This document shows, one piece after another, positions 1-7,607 of a DNA stretch of 64,000 nucleotides. Both the position numbers and the translations under genes were made by a program. Below the pieces are notes generated by a model. The model worked only from the letters and a program-made list of their open reading frames with translations. It was not told where the DNA came from and ran no database searches. Source of the stretch: Salinivenus lutea (GTDB lineage Bacteria; Bacteroidota; Rhodothermia; Rhodothermales; Salinibacteraceae); NCBI GenBank assembly GCA_002894685.1, contig NCRC01000018.1, positions 1 through 64,000 of the forward strand. Direction: 5' to 3'. The first letter of the stretch is position 1, and every line of letters starts with the position of its first letter.

Positions 1-56
1 GACGAGGAGCGGGAGGGGCCCCCGCCCCTCGGCGCTGGCCCCTCCCGCTCCTCGTC
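1..56. repeat. perfect 20-bp inverted repeat at window edge
   Basis: Bases 1-20 and 37-56 are exact reverse complements, with a 16-base spacer at 21-36. The repeat lies inside the coding frame of the truncated lipoprotein gene, over its signal-peptide region. The arms may extend further left, beyond the window. It could fold as a very stable hairpin in the mRNA near the translation start. Confidence 0.85.
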
Positions 57-785
57 CTGCTCGTTCTCCTCGGCACGGGGTGCGGCGGGGCGGACCGGGC
101 CGTCGACCGCGATCGGGGCGCGCGCCTCTCCCCGGACTCGCTGTACCAGGCCGCCATCGCGGACGCCCGCACCGCCACACCGGCGGACCTCACGACGACG
201 CTCACCCCAATCGCCCCCTACAACGACGATCTGGTGTGGCAGCACCGCCGCGATTCGACGCGGCGCGTGCGGGTCGTGACGTGGGGCGGGGCCGACACGT
301 GGCCCGAGGCGGCCGCCGGCGACACGGTGACGACGGACGCGGACGTGTGGGTCACCGCCGCGCCCCAGCTCCGGCAGTTCTGCCGCGGGCTGGATCGCTC
401 TGGAGACGCCCTCGACCTCCGCCTCGCCCAGCGCCTCGGCCTGCCGCCCGACGTGGACTACGACCGGGTCCTGGAGCTCTGGGTGCGCCCCTCGGACCTC
501 GTCCGCCCCTGCCCCGACCCCGAGGTGAGCGACCGCGAGTGCGAACTGCGCACGCCCGTCCCCGCCCGGCACGCCCAGGTCAGCGCGTCCCACCGCGAGT
601 GGTTTCGCACGCTAAAGCAAACGTCCTACGGCCCGGACGGCTACCCCTTCACCGGCCTCGGCTACACCTACGACTGGCACCCCGCGACCGACGACGTGGG
701 CCTCAGCGAGTTCGTTCTGCGCCCCGGCCATTCCGCCGTCGTGCACCGCGTTCAGTCCACGGCGGCGTACTGCGGCCCCCGGTAA
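3..785 (+). CDS. putative lipoprotein, 5' end outside window
   Basis: The frame is open from the left edge to the TAA at 783-785, and no ATG, GTG or TTG occurs in frame before the signal sequence, so the start lies upstream of the window. The visible N-terminus has a basic Arg-Arg-Trp stretch, then a Leu/Val-rich hydrophobic run ending in L-G-T-G-C (Cys codon 81-83). This resembles a signal peptidase II lipobox, so export and lipid anchoring are inferred. The remaining ~230 residues contain several Cys and Trp and match no family I recognise. An internal ATG at 234 would drop the signal sequence, so I reject it as the start. Function unknown. Confidence 0.7.
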   Translation, partial: RGAGGAPAPRRWPLPLLVLLVLLGTGCGGADRAVDRDRGARLSPDSLYQAAIADARTATPADLTTTLTPIAPYNDDLVWQHRRDSTRRVRVVTWGGADTWPEAAAGDTVTTDADVWVTAAPQLRQFCRGLDRSGDALDLRLAQRLGLPPDVDYDRVLELWVRPSDLVRPCPDPEVSDRECELRTPVPARHAQVSASHREWFRTLKQTSYGPDGYPFTGLGYTYDWHPATDDVGLSEFVLRPGHSAVVHRVQSTAAYCGPR

Positions 786-1020
786 CCCCGCCCCTCCAGA
801 ACAGAGCACCGTCGATCCGATCCCCCGGGGCCGACTGTCCACTCCCCCCGCCGCATCCTTGTATGGGCGCAGGTGATGTTTGTGTGAGGGTGCGACCTGC
901 GCCGAACTCCAGTCGAGAGACTGCTTAAGAACCTATTCATGTCCTATTGCCACTCTTCGTCGACGGGGCGCCTCTCCCCCACCGCTTCCCTTCCACCAAC
1001 CGACGGCCATCCTCGACCAC

Positions 1021-3480
1021 ATGATCGACGCCCTTTCCCCGGACGCCCTTCGCCAACACTTTGCCCCCTCCGACTTTGACTTCGAGACCACCGACGACCT
1101 GCCCGCCAACACCCAGGTGGTGGGCCAGGACCGCGCCGTCGACGCGCTCGAGTTTGGCATGAACATCGACGGCGACGGGCACAACGTCTTCGCCCTGGGC
1201 CCGACCGGGACGGGCCGCCGCGAGCTCGTGCAACACCTGCTCGAGGACGAAGCGGCCGACGACGAGACGCCCCCCGACTGGTGCTACGTCAACAACTTCG
1301 ACGACGAGCGGGAGCCGCGCGCCCTGCGACTGCCGGCCGGCCGCGGCTGCGACCTGCAGGAGGACATGGAGGCCCTCATCGAGGAGCTGAAGACGGCCCT
1401 CCCCGCCGCCTTCGAGAGCGAGGAGTACCACTCCCGGCGCGAGATGATTCAGGAGGAGGCACAGCAGGGCCAGGAGGCCGCCCTCGAGGAGCTCCAGGAC
1501 GAGGCGCGCGAGGACGACATTGCGCTCATCCGCACCCCCCAGGGCTTCGCCTTCGCTCCCATCCGCGACGGCGACGTGCTCGCGCCCGACGAGGTAGAGT
1601 CGATGCCCGAAGAGGAGCGCGAGGCGGTGCAGTCCAAAATCGAATCGTACCAGGAGGAGCTGCAGAACATCCTGCAGAAGGTGCCCGAGAGCCAGCGCGA
1701 GGCCCGCGATCGGATCGAGGAGCTGAACGAGGAAATGGCGGCCTTCGCCATCGACGACGGCATCAACACCCTTCGACAAAAGTACAGCACCCTCGAGGCG
1801 GTCCTCGACTTCCTCGACGACGTGCGGGCCGACCTCCTCGACAACGTCGACGTGTTCGTGCAGGCGGCCCAGAACGGCGGCCGACAGGGACAGATGCCGC
1901 CCATGCTGCAGCAGGGCCAACAGGGCGGCGGGCAAGGGGGCGATCCGGGCGGGGCCTTCTGGCGGCGCTACCGCGTGAACCTGCTCGTCGACAACTGCGA
2001 CACAGACGGCGCGCCCGTGGTCTACGAGGACAACCCGAACTATCAGAACCTCGTGGGTCAGGTGGAGCAGATCGCCCAGATGGGCGCCCTCGTCACCGAC
2101 TTCAACCTCATTCAGCCCGGCGCCCTCCACGAAGCCAACGGGGGCTACCTCATCGTCGAGGCCCGCAAACTACTGACCCAGCCCTACGCCTGGGAGGGCC
2201 TCAAGCGCGCCCTGCGCAACGACAAGATTCAAATTGAATCGCCCGGCCAGGCGCTCGGCCTCATGCGGACCGTCACGCTGGAGCCGGAGGCCATTCCGCT
2301 CGACGTGAAGCTGGTGGTCGTGGGCGAGCGGCTGCTCTACTACCTGCTCGACGCCTACGACCCGGACATGGAGCGGCTGTTCAAGGTCATGGCCGACTTC
2401 GACGACCAGATCGACCGGAGCGACGGGCACGAGGCCGAGTACGCCGACCTCATCGCCACGATGATTGCGGAGAACGACCTGCCGCCGTTCGATTCGTCGG
2501 GCGTGGCGCGGGTCATGGAGCGCAGCGTGCGCCTGGTGAGCGACACCGAAAAGCTGAGCGCCCGCATCGACCGGATTCGCGACCTGGTGGAGGAGGCCAG
2601 CTACTGGGCCAACCACAACGACGCCTCCACGGTGACGGATGCGCACGTGCAGACGGCGATTGACGAAAAGATCCGGCGCGCCAGTCGGATGCGCGAGCGG
2701 GTGCAGGAGTCCATCGAACGCGACACGCTGTACATCGACACCGACGGCGCCGCGGTGGGGCAGGTCAACGGGCTCGCCTACCTGGAGGCCGGGGGCTTCG
2801 GGTTCGGAAAACCCAACCGCATTACCGCCCGCACCCGGCTGGGCAAGGGCGAAATCGTAGACATCGAGCGCGAGGCGGCCCTCGGCGGCCCCCTCCACTC
2901 GAAGGGCGTGCTCATCCTCTCCGGCTTTCTGCAGGGGCGTTTTGCCCAGCGGTACCCGCTGTCCCTCTCGGCCAGCCTCGTCTTCGAGCAGTCGTACGGC
3001 GGAATCGACGGGGACAGCGCCTCCTCGGCCGAGCTCTACGCCCTGCTCTCCTCCCTGGCCGACGTCCCGCTGCGGCAGACCCTGGCCGTCACCGGCTCGG
3101 TGAACCAGCACGGCGTGGTGCAGCCCATCGGCGGCGTGAACGAAAAAATCGAGGGCTTCTTCGACGTGTGTCAGGCGCGCGGCCTGACGGGCGATCAGGG
3201 CGTGCTCATCCCCGCCGCGAATACGGACCAGCTCATGCTCCGCCGCGACGTGGTCGAGGCCGCCGAGGCCGGCGACTTTCACATCTACCCGGTCGAGACG
3301 GTCGACCAGGGGATTGAGCTTCTCACCGGCGCCGAGGCCGGCACACGGGACGAACAGGGGGGCTACCCGGACGATACAATCAATGGACGGGTCGAGGCGC
3401 GCCTGCGGACCTACGCCGACCGCCGCCGCCAGTTTGCCCTGACCAACGGGCAGGCCGAGGAGGCCTCGGAGGAGGCGTAG
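1021..3480 (+). CDS. Lon-like ATP-dependent protease (AAA_32/YcbZ-type)
   Basis: Predicted 819-residue cytoplasmic AAA+ protease of the Lon-related family that is distinct from classical Lon. The N-terminal ATPase region has a P-loop-like GPTGTGRR at residues 60-67, where the usual Lys is Arg. A charged, helical coiled-coil-rich insertion follows (about 130-290), with a Gln/Gly-rich linker near 305-320. The C-terminal Lon protease domain carries the Ser-Lys dyad: S666 in the G-D-S-A-S-S context and K709 in the V-N-E-K-I context. Their 43-residue spacing equals that of E. coli Lon. I chose ATG 1021 because the extra residues from the upstream ATG at 880 look non-coding. Presumed role: degradation of damaged or regulatory proteins. 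Substrates unknown. Confidence 0.88.
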   Translation: MIDALSPDALRQHFAPSDFDFETTDDLPANTQVVGQDRAVDALEFGMNIDGDGHNVFALGPTGTGRRELVQHLLEDEAADDETPPDWCYVNNFDDEREPRALRLPAGRGCDLQEDMEALIEELKTALPAAFESEEYHSRREMIQEEAQQGQEAALEELQDEAREDDIALIRTPQGFAFAPIRDGDVLAPDEVESMPEEEREAVQSKIESYQEELQNILQKVPESQREARDRIEELNEEMAAFAIDDGINTLRQKYSTLEAVLDFLDDVRADLLDNVDVFVQAAQNGGRQGQMPPMLQQGQQGGGQGGDPGGAFWRRYRVNLLVDNCDTDGAPVVYEDNPNYQNLVGQVEQIAQMGALVTDFNLIQPGALHEANGGYLIVEARKLLTQPYAWEGLKRALRNDKIQIESPGQALGLMRTVTLEPEAIPLDVKLVVVGERLLYYLLDAYDPDMERLFKVMADFDDQIDRSDGHEAEYADLIATMIAENDLPPFDSSGVARVMERSVRLVSDTEKLSARIDRIRDLVEEASYWANHNDASTVTDAHVQTAIDEKIRRASRMRERVQESIERDTLYIDTDGAAVGQVNGLAYLEAGGFGFGKPNRITARTRLGKGEIVDIEREAALGGPLHSKGVLILSGFLQGRFAQRYPLSLSASLVFEQSYGGIDGDSASSAELYALLSSLADVPLRQTLAVTGSVNQHGVVQPIGGVNEKIEGFFDVCQARGLTGDQGVLIPAANTDQLMLRRDVVEAAEAGDFHIYPVETVDQGIELLTGAEAGTRDEQGGYPDDTINGRVEARLRTYADRRRQFALTNGQAEEASEEA

Positions 3481-3557
3481 GGGCCCGCCTACGAAGTCGG
3501 TGCCCGCGCGCCCTTGACGCTCCGCCCCCCTGACGTCCAACAGAGAGCCCCGGTCCC

Positions 3558-4406
3558 ATGAGCGATGACGCGTCTCCGCCTCCGGTTCAGCGTATCCTCG
3601 TCGCCGCCGATGCGTCGCCCCAGAGCCAGGCCGCCCTCGCCGCGGCGGTGCAGCTGGCGGCGGCGGTGGAGGCCGCGGTGAAGGGCCTGTTCGTGGAGGA
3701 CGAGCAGTTGCTCCGCGCCGCCGGCCTTCCCTTCACGGCCGAGGTGCGCACCCACTCCCAGCCCCCGACGCCCCTCTCCGACCGGCGCATGGAGCGCCAG
3801 CTCCGACGACAGGCCGAACGGGCCGAGGCAGCCCTCCAGCGCACCGCCGAGTCCCTCGACGTTCCCCACTCGTTTCAGGTCGTCACAGGGGCCGTCACGC
3901 AGGAGCTCCGGGCGGCCGCGGCGGAGGCCGACCTGCTGGCCCTGGGCAAAACCAGCACGGACAGCAGCCGCCACCGGCTCGGGTCCACGGCACGGGCCCT
4001 GCTGTCCGAGTGCGGCACCTCCGTGCTCGTGCTCCGCTCCGCCGCCCCTCTCCACCAGCCCGTGCTCACGTACTTTGACGGCTCGGCGGCGGGCGACCGG
4101 GCCCTCGCCCTCGCCGCCCGGTGCGCGTGTCGGGGCGAGGGCGACCGACTGCACGTGCTCCTCCCCGCCCGCGACGACGACACGACGGCGCGCCTTCGCG
4201 AGGGGGTGCGCACCCAGTGCCGCGACCTCGACGTCGAGACGAACGCCCACATCCTCCCTCCCTCCGAGGCCGATCAGTTGGCCGCGCTTGCCCACCCCCC
4301 CGGCGGCGGCCTGGTGGTGCTCCCGCGCACGTGGGAACCGCTCTCGACCGCCTCCCTCCAACAGTTTCTGTACGAGTTGGATCGTCCCCTCCTTCTCGTT
4401 CAATAG
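3558..4406 (+). CDS. universal stress protein, tandem UspA domains
   Basis: Protein of 282 residues with two Usp-like halves. The first begins with the typical strand I-L-V-A-A-D-A-S near residue 13 and runs to V-L-V-L-R near 158. The second runs from about 165 to the C-terminus, ending in L-L-L-V-Q. The second half lacks a clear ATP-binding G-x2-G-x9-G-S/T loop; the first has a related G-K-T-S-T-D-S-S-R-H-R-L-G-S region. The role in stress resistance is inferred from the family only. It starts 77 bases after the Lon-like protease gene on the same strand, and a small gene follows at once, so co-transcription is plausible. Confidence 0.8.
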   Translation: MSDDASPPPVQRILVAADASPQSQAALAAAVQLAAAVEAAVKGLFVEDEQLLRAAGLPFTAEVRTHSQPPTPLSDRRMERQLRRQAERAEAALQRTAESLDVPHSFQVVTGAVTQELRAAAAEADLLALGKTSTDSSRHRLGSTARALLSECGTSVLVLRSAAPLHQPVLTYFDGSAAGDRALALAARCACRGEGDRLHVLLPARDDDTTARLREGVRTQCRDLDVETNAHILPPSEADQLAALAHPPGGGLVVLPRTWEPLSTASLQQFLYELDRPLLLVQ

Positions 4407-4436
4407 CACCAATTGTCGCACCGACGGTTGTCTCTC

Positions 4437-4841
4437 ATGACCCCTCCCAACCCCCCCGTCTCCCAGCTTGCCCTCACCACCGCGGATGTCCCCGTCACCC
4501 CGTCGGAGGTGCTGGCCGACTTTGCGGACGCCACGCCGCGCTGGACCTACCTGCCGGACGACTCGCGGCACTACGCCGAGCACAAGGGCCGCCCCGCCCT
4601 CGTGCTGCGACGCCGGCGCGACGACGTACCCCGTCTCATTGACTTTGCCTTTGCGTCGCCCCCCGAACGCCCCCAGTCGCTCCGGCTCGTCCTCCTCGAC
4701 GCCCCGGCGGCGGAGGCTCCCCTCCCCACCGGGGAGCGCAGCGCCCTCGTGGAGACGTTTGGCGCCACCCTCCGCGACCACCTGAGCGCCCGCGCCCCCG
4801 ACACGTCGCTCCACATCGAGCGGGCGACCCCGGACGCATAA
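4437..4841 (+). CDS. conserved hypothetical protein
   Basis: Reading frame of 134 residues beginning at ATG 4437, 30 bases after the stop of the universal stress protein gene. A TTG at 4413 would add eight residues, but ATG is preferred. The protein is rich in Pro, Ala and Asp/Arg and has no signal peptide or transmembrane segment. A central W-T-Y-L-P-D-D segment and the following R-P-A-L-V-L-R-R-R suggest a small folded domain, but I recognise no family. Synonymous GC-rich third positions and the tight spacing support that it is real. Function unknown. Confidence 0.6.
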   Translation: MTPPNPPVSQLALTTADVPVTPSEVLADFADATPRWTYLPDDSRHYAEHKGRPALVLRRRRDDVPRLIDFAFASPPERPQSLRLVLLDAPAAEAPLPTGERSALVETFGATLRDHLSARAPDTSLHIERATPDA

Positions 4842-4947
4842 CGCGTTCCGACAGGAAAAACACGCCCCCGCCGAAAGCCGGGAAGTCTCACAATCCCTTC
4901 TCGCGCTCTACCCAATACGATAGGCGCACCACCGGGCCCGACTTGCT

Positions 4948-4961
4948 CGGCCGTACGGCCG
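4948..4961. repeat. 14-bp perfect palindrome between convergent genes
   Basis: CGGCCGTACGGCCG reads the same on both strands. It lies in the 151-base gap between the convergent hypothetical gene (stop 4841) and the OsmC gene (stop 4993). No T-run follows on either strand. It may be a protein-binding palindrome, or simply chance in GC-rich DNA. Confidence 0.5.
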
Positions 4962-4992
4962 TTGTGAACAGAACGCGCCCTTTCGACGCCCC

Positions 4993-5415
4993 TCAGGCCG
5001 ATTCGTCGCCGGGCCAGTGGAAGACGACCGGCGCCTCGACGTCGGGGTGGATGCTCTCGTGCACCGGGCAGTGGCGGGCGGCACGCTCCAGCCGAGCGCG
5101 CATCGTCTCGTCGAGCCGACGGGGCATCCGGACCTCCGCCCGCAGCGTGTCGATGCGGCGGGGATTCGACGCCATTTCCTTCTCGACCGAAATCTCCATC
5201 CCCTCCAGGTCGAGGTCGTGTTTCTCCGCCTGAATGCCGAGGATGGTGACCACACAGGTCCCGAGCGCGGTGGCCACCAGATCGGTGGGTGAGAAGGAGC
5301 GCCCCTGGCCGTGGTTGTCCTCCGGCGCGTCGGTGGTAAGGGTGACGCCGGAGGGGCCGTGCGTGGCCGTGCAGCGCAGGTCGCCGTCGTAGGTCGTGTC
5401 GATGCGAACGGACAT
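4993..5415 (-). CDS. OsmC/Ohr-family peroxiredoxin-like protein
   Basis: Predicted 140-residue cytoplasmic protein of the OsmC superfamily (thiol-dependent reduction of organic peroxides in characterised members). The two family cysteines are present: C54 in A-L-G-T-C-V-V-T and C116 in R-H-C-P-V-H. The F-S-P-T-D-L-V-A-T-A helix before the first Cys is also typical. The start at 5415 gives M-S-V-R-I-D, matching the usual family N-terminus; the upstream ATG at 5544 would add an atypical Cys-rich extension that overlaps the neighbouring divergent gene. The closest subtype is probably the YhfA-like OsmC group rather than Ohr. The divergent dat gene lies 127 bases away. Confidence 0.85.
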   Translation of the reverse strand: MSVRIDTTYDGDLRCTATHGPSGVTLTTDAPEDNHGQGRSFSPTDLVATALGTCVVTILGIQAEKHDLDLEGMEISVEKEMASNPRRIDTLRAEVRMPRRLDETMRARLERAARHCPVHESIHPDVEAPVVFHWPGDESA

Positions 5416-5542
5416 GGATCGGAGGTGCTTGCAGAAAGGCGGGCGAAGGACCGGGCAACAACACTCCGGCCCGAATCTTTGCCCGGCGTACTCCATAGGC
5501 ATCCCCGGTGATTCGCATTCCACTCCCCGCCCCCTGTGTCTC

Positions 5543-6382
5543 ATGACGGTCTACTTCAACGGCGCGTTCGTTCCGAAAGACGAGGTCTCCATCTCGCCCG
5601 ACGATCGCGGCTTCGTGTTCGGCGACGGCGTCTACGAGGTCGTCCGGGCCGCGGACGGCGCCCTCTTCCGCCTCGACGACCACCGCGAGCGGCTGCGCCG
5701 GAGCCTGGAGGGCATCCGGCTGCGCGAGGCCGTCGATCTCGACGCCCTGTGGGACGCCGTGCAGGGCCTCCTCCCCCGCAACGACCTCACGGGCGACGCG
5801 AAGGTGTACCTGCAGATCACCCGCGGCGCGGCCCCGCGGCAACACGCCTTCCCCGACCCGCCTCCGGAGCCGACCGTTTACGCCCGGGCCGAGGCCATCG
5901 ACCTACCCGTTGAGAAGTGGGAACGGGGCGTGAAGGTGATCCTGCACCCCGACCAGCGCTGGGCCCGCTGCGACATCAAGTCGCTCAACTACCTGCCCAA
6001 CGTGCTCGCCAACCAGGCCGCGATGGAGGCCGACGCCTACGAGGCGCTCCTCACGCGCGAGGGGTTCGTGACGGAGGGGACGCACTCCTCCGTGGGTGCC
6101 GTGGTAGATGGCACCGTCGTCACGCACCCGCTCACCAACCGCGTGCTGCCGAGCATCACGCGGCAGGTCCTCCTGGAGCTGTGCAGCGACCAGGGCCTCC
6201 CCGTGACGGAGCGACCACTTGCTGTCGACGAGCTGCCCGATGCCGACGAGCTCATTCTGCTGGGCACCACCACGGGCATCATGCCGATCGTGCAGGTGGA
6301 GGACCGGGCCATCGATGACGGCACGCCCGGCCCCGTCGTCCGCGAGCTGCAGGACGCCTTCCGGGGACTGACACCAGCCTAA
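5543..6382 (+). CDS. dat: D-amino-acid transaminase (PLP fold type IV)
   Basis: Protein of 279 residues, the usual length for D-alanine/branched-chain transaminases of fold type IV. The N-terminus M-T-V-Y-F-N-G and the R-G-F-V-F-G-D-G-V-Y-E-V motif (about 27-38) are typical. The Schiff-base lysine is K146 in D-I-K-S-L-N-Y-L, almost the same position as K145 of the Bacillus enzyme. The T-T-G-I-M-P phosphate-binding motif is near the C-terminus. It probably interconverts D-alanine and D-glutamate with 2-oxo acids for peptidoglycan supply. A related ilvE or aminodeoxychorismate lyase assignment is less likely. ATG 5543 has a pyrimidine-rich leader. The stop lies 7 bases from the convergent MBL gene. 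Confidence 0.85.
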   Translation: MTVYFNGAFVPKDEVSISPDDRGFVFGDGVYEVVRAADGALFRLDDHRERLRRSLEGIRLREAVDLDALWDAVQGLLPRNDLTGDAKVYLQITRGAAPRQHAFPDPPPEPTVYARAEAIDLPVEKWERGVKVILHPDQRWARCDIKSLNYLPNVLANQAAMEADAYEALLTREGFVTEGTHSSVGAVVDGTVVTHPLTNRVLPSITRQVLLELCSDQGLPVTERPLAVDELPDADELILLGTTTGIMPIVQVEDRAIDDGTPGPVVRELQDAFRGLTPA

Positions 6383-6389
6383 CCGGAGA

Positions 6390-7280
6390 CTACGCGTTCT
6401 CCATCGCCGGCACCTCGACGGTCAACCCGTCGTAGGCGAGCTGGATGTCGTCGGGGAGGGCGGCGTTGGCCTCGGCGTGGCGCACGTTGTGGGTCATGTG
6501 CACGAAGTAGGTCTGCCGCGCGCCGATGCGCCGGGCCGTCGCCACGGCTTCGTCGAACGAGAAGTGGGTGCGGTGCGGTTTGGGGCGCAGGGCGTCGAGC
6601 ACAAGCACGTCGATCCCCTCCAGCGCCTCGTAGCTCGGCTCCGGAATGCGACTCACGTCCGTGAGGTAGGCGAAGCGGCCCATCCGGTAGCCGTACACCG
6701 GCGTGCCCCCGTGGTCGAGCAGCACCGGGTCGACGGGCAGCGCAGGGCCGTCGTCGTAGCGGCTGGCCACCGTGAACGGGCCGTCGATCGTCTCCAGTTG
6801 CACGCGGGCCGCGCCGGGGTACGGGTCGCCCCCGAAGATGTAGTCGTAGTTGCGGCGTAGGACGGCGGCCGTGTCGGGATGTGCGTAGCACGGCATCGTC
6901 GCCGGGTTGTCGAAGAAGAAGGGCCGCAGGTCGTCGAGGCCGGCGACGTGGTCGAAGTGGTGGTGGGTGTAGCAGACGGCATCGATGCGCTCGATGCCTT
7001 CGCGGAGCGCCTGCTGGCGGAAGTCGGGCCCCGTGTCGATGAGCAGGCCCAGGTCGCCGGCGCGGACGTAGCAGGCGCAGCGGGTGCGGGTATCGTGGGG
7101 ATCGTCGGAGGTGCACACGTCGCAGTCGCAGCCCAGGACGGGCACGCCGGTGGAGGTGCCGGTGCCGAGCAGGGTGACGGTGAGCGGGGGCGTATCGGCG
7201 TGGCGGGCGGGGGCTGCCCCCGCCACCACGTCGGCCGCCGTGGGCCCGGTGCGACCGTCGGGGGTGTTATTCGTGGACAT
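6390..7280 (-). CDS. MBL-fold metallohydrolase (PhnP-like)
   Basis: Protein of 296 residues with a metallo-beta-lactamase fold. The metal site H-x-H-x-D-H is intact: H106, H108, D110, H111. An N-terminal L-L-G-T-G-T-S-T-G-V-P-V-L-G segment and a Cys cluster near residues 51-70 (C-D-C-D-V-C, C-A-C) resemble PhnP-type cyclic phosphodiesterases, where cysteines bind a structural zinc. A D-V-S-R-I-P segment and later H-F-S-F-D-E and H-M-T-H residues could supply other metal ligands. The substrate is not predictable; no phn operon is nearby. It overlaps the upstream 97-residue gene by 14 bases, indicating co-transcription. Confidence 0.82.
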   Translation of the reverse strand: MSTNNTPDGRTGPTAADVVAGAAPARHADTPPLTVTLLGTGTSTGVPVLGCDCDVCTSDDPHDTRTRCACYVRAGDLGLLIDTGPDFRQQALREGIERIDAVCYTHHHFDHVAGLDDLRPFFFDNPATMPCYAHPDTAAVLRRNYDYIFGGDPYPGAARVQLETIDGPFTVASRYDDGPALPVDPVLLDHGGTPVYGYRMGRFAYLTDVSRIPEPSYEALEGIDVLVLDALRPKPHRTHFSFDEAVATARRIGARQTYFVHMTHNVRHAEANAALPDDIQLAYDGLTVEVPAMENA

Positions 7281-7560
7281 GCGGGGCCTCCTCCGACGGG
7301 GCGTCGTCCAGGGCCCAGGCCTCTTCCAGGGCCGTGCGCACCGCCGGCTTCAGGTAGATGGTGTCGAGCGGCGCCTCGCGCAGGGCGTTCGCAAACACGA
7401 CGAGCTGGGTTTCGGGGAGGTGGTTTTTGTTCAGCATGATGATCTCCTCGTCGCCCACCACGCAGCGGCCGCCGCGGAAGTTGCCCTTCTCGGCGCGCAC
7501 GGCCAGGCCCAGGCGCTCGGCCACGTCTTCCAGCTCCTCAATGATCGCGGTCGTCTCCAT
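7267..7560 (-). CDS. small conserved hypothetical protein
   Basis: A 97-residue acidic protein with no signal peptide or membrane segment. The predicted pattern is an N-terminal helix (about 1-20), a beta stretch around R-G-G-R-C-V-V-G-D-E-E-I-I-M-L-N-K (28-46), and helices to the end. It lies between the RNase G gene (48 bases upstream) and the MBL hydrolase (14-base overlap downstream), all on the minus strand, so the three look like one operon. I do not recognise a named family. The overlap and the distinct fold-like pattern make it likely to be a real gene. Confidence 0.7.
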   Translation of the reverse strand: METTAIIEELEDVAERLGLAVRAEKGNFRGGRCVVGDEEIIMLNKNHLPETQLVVFANALREAPLDTIYLKPAVRTALEEAWALDDAPSEEAPHVHE

Positions 7561-7607
7561 GGCAAATCACGGGCGTCTCGGCAACAGATCGGCGGGCTCG
7601 GCGGGGG

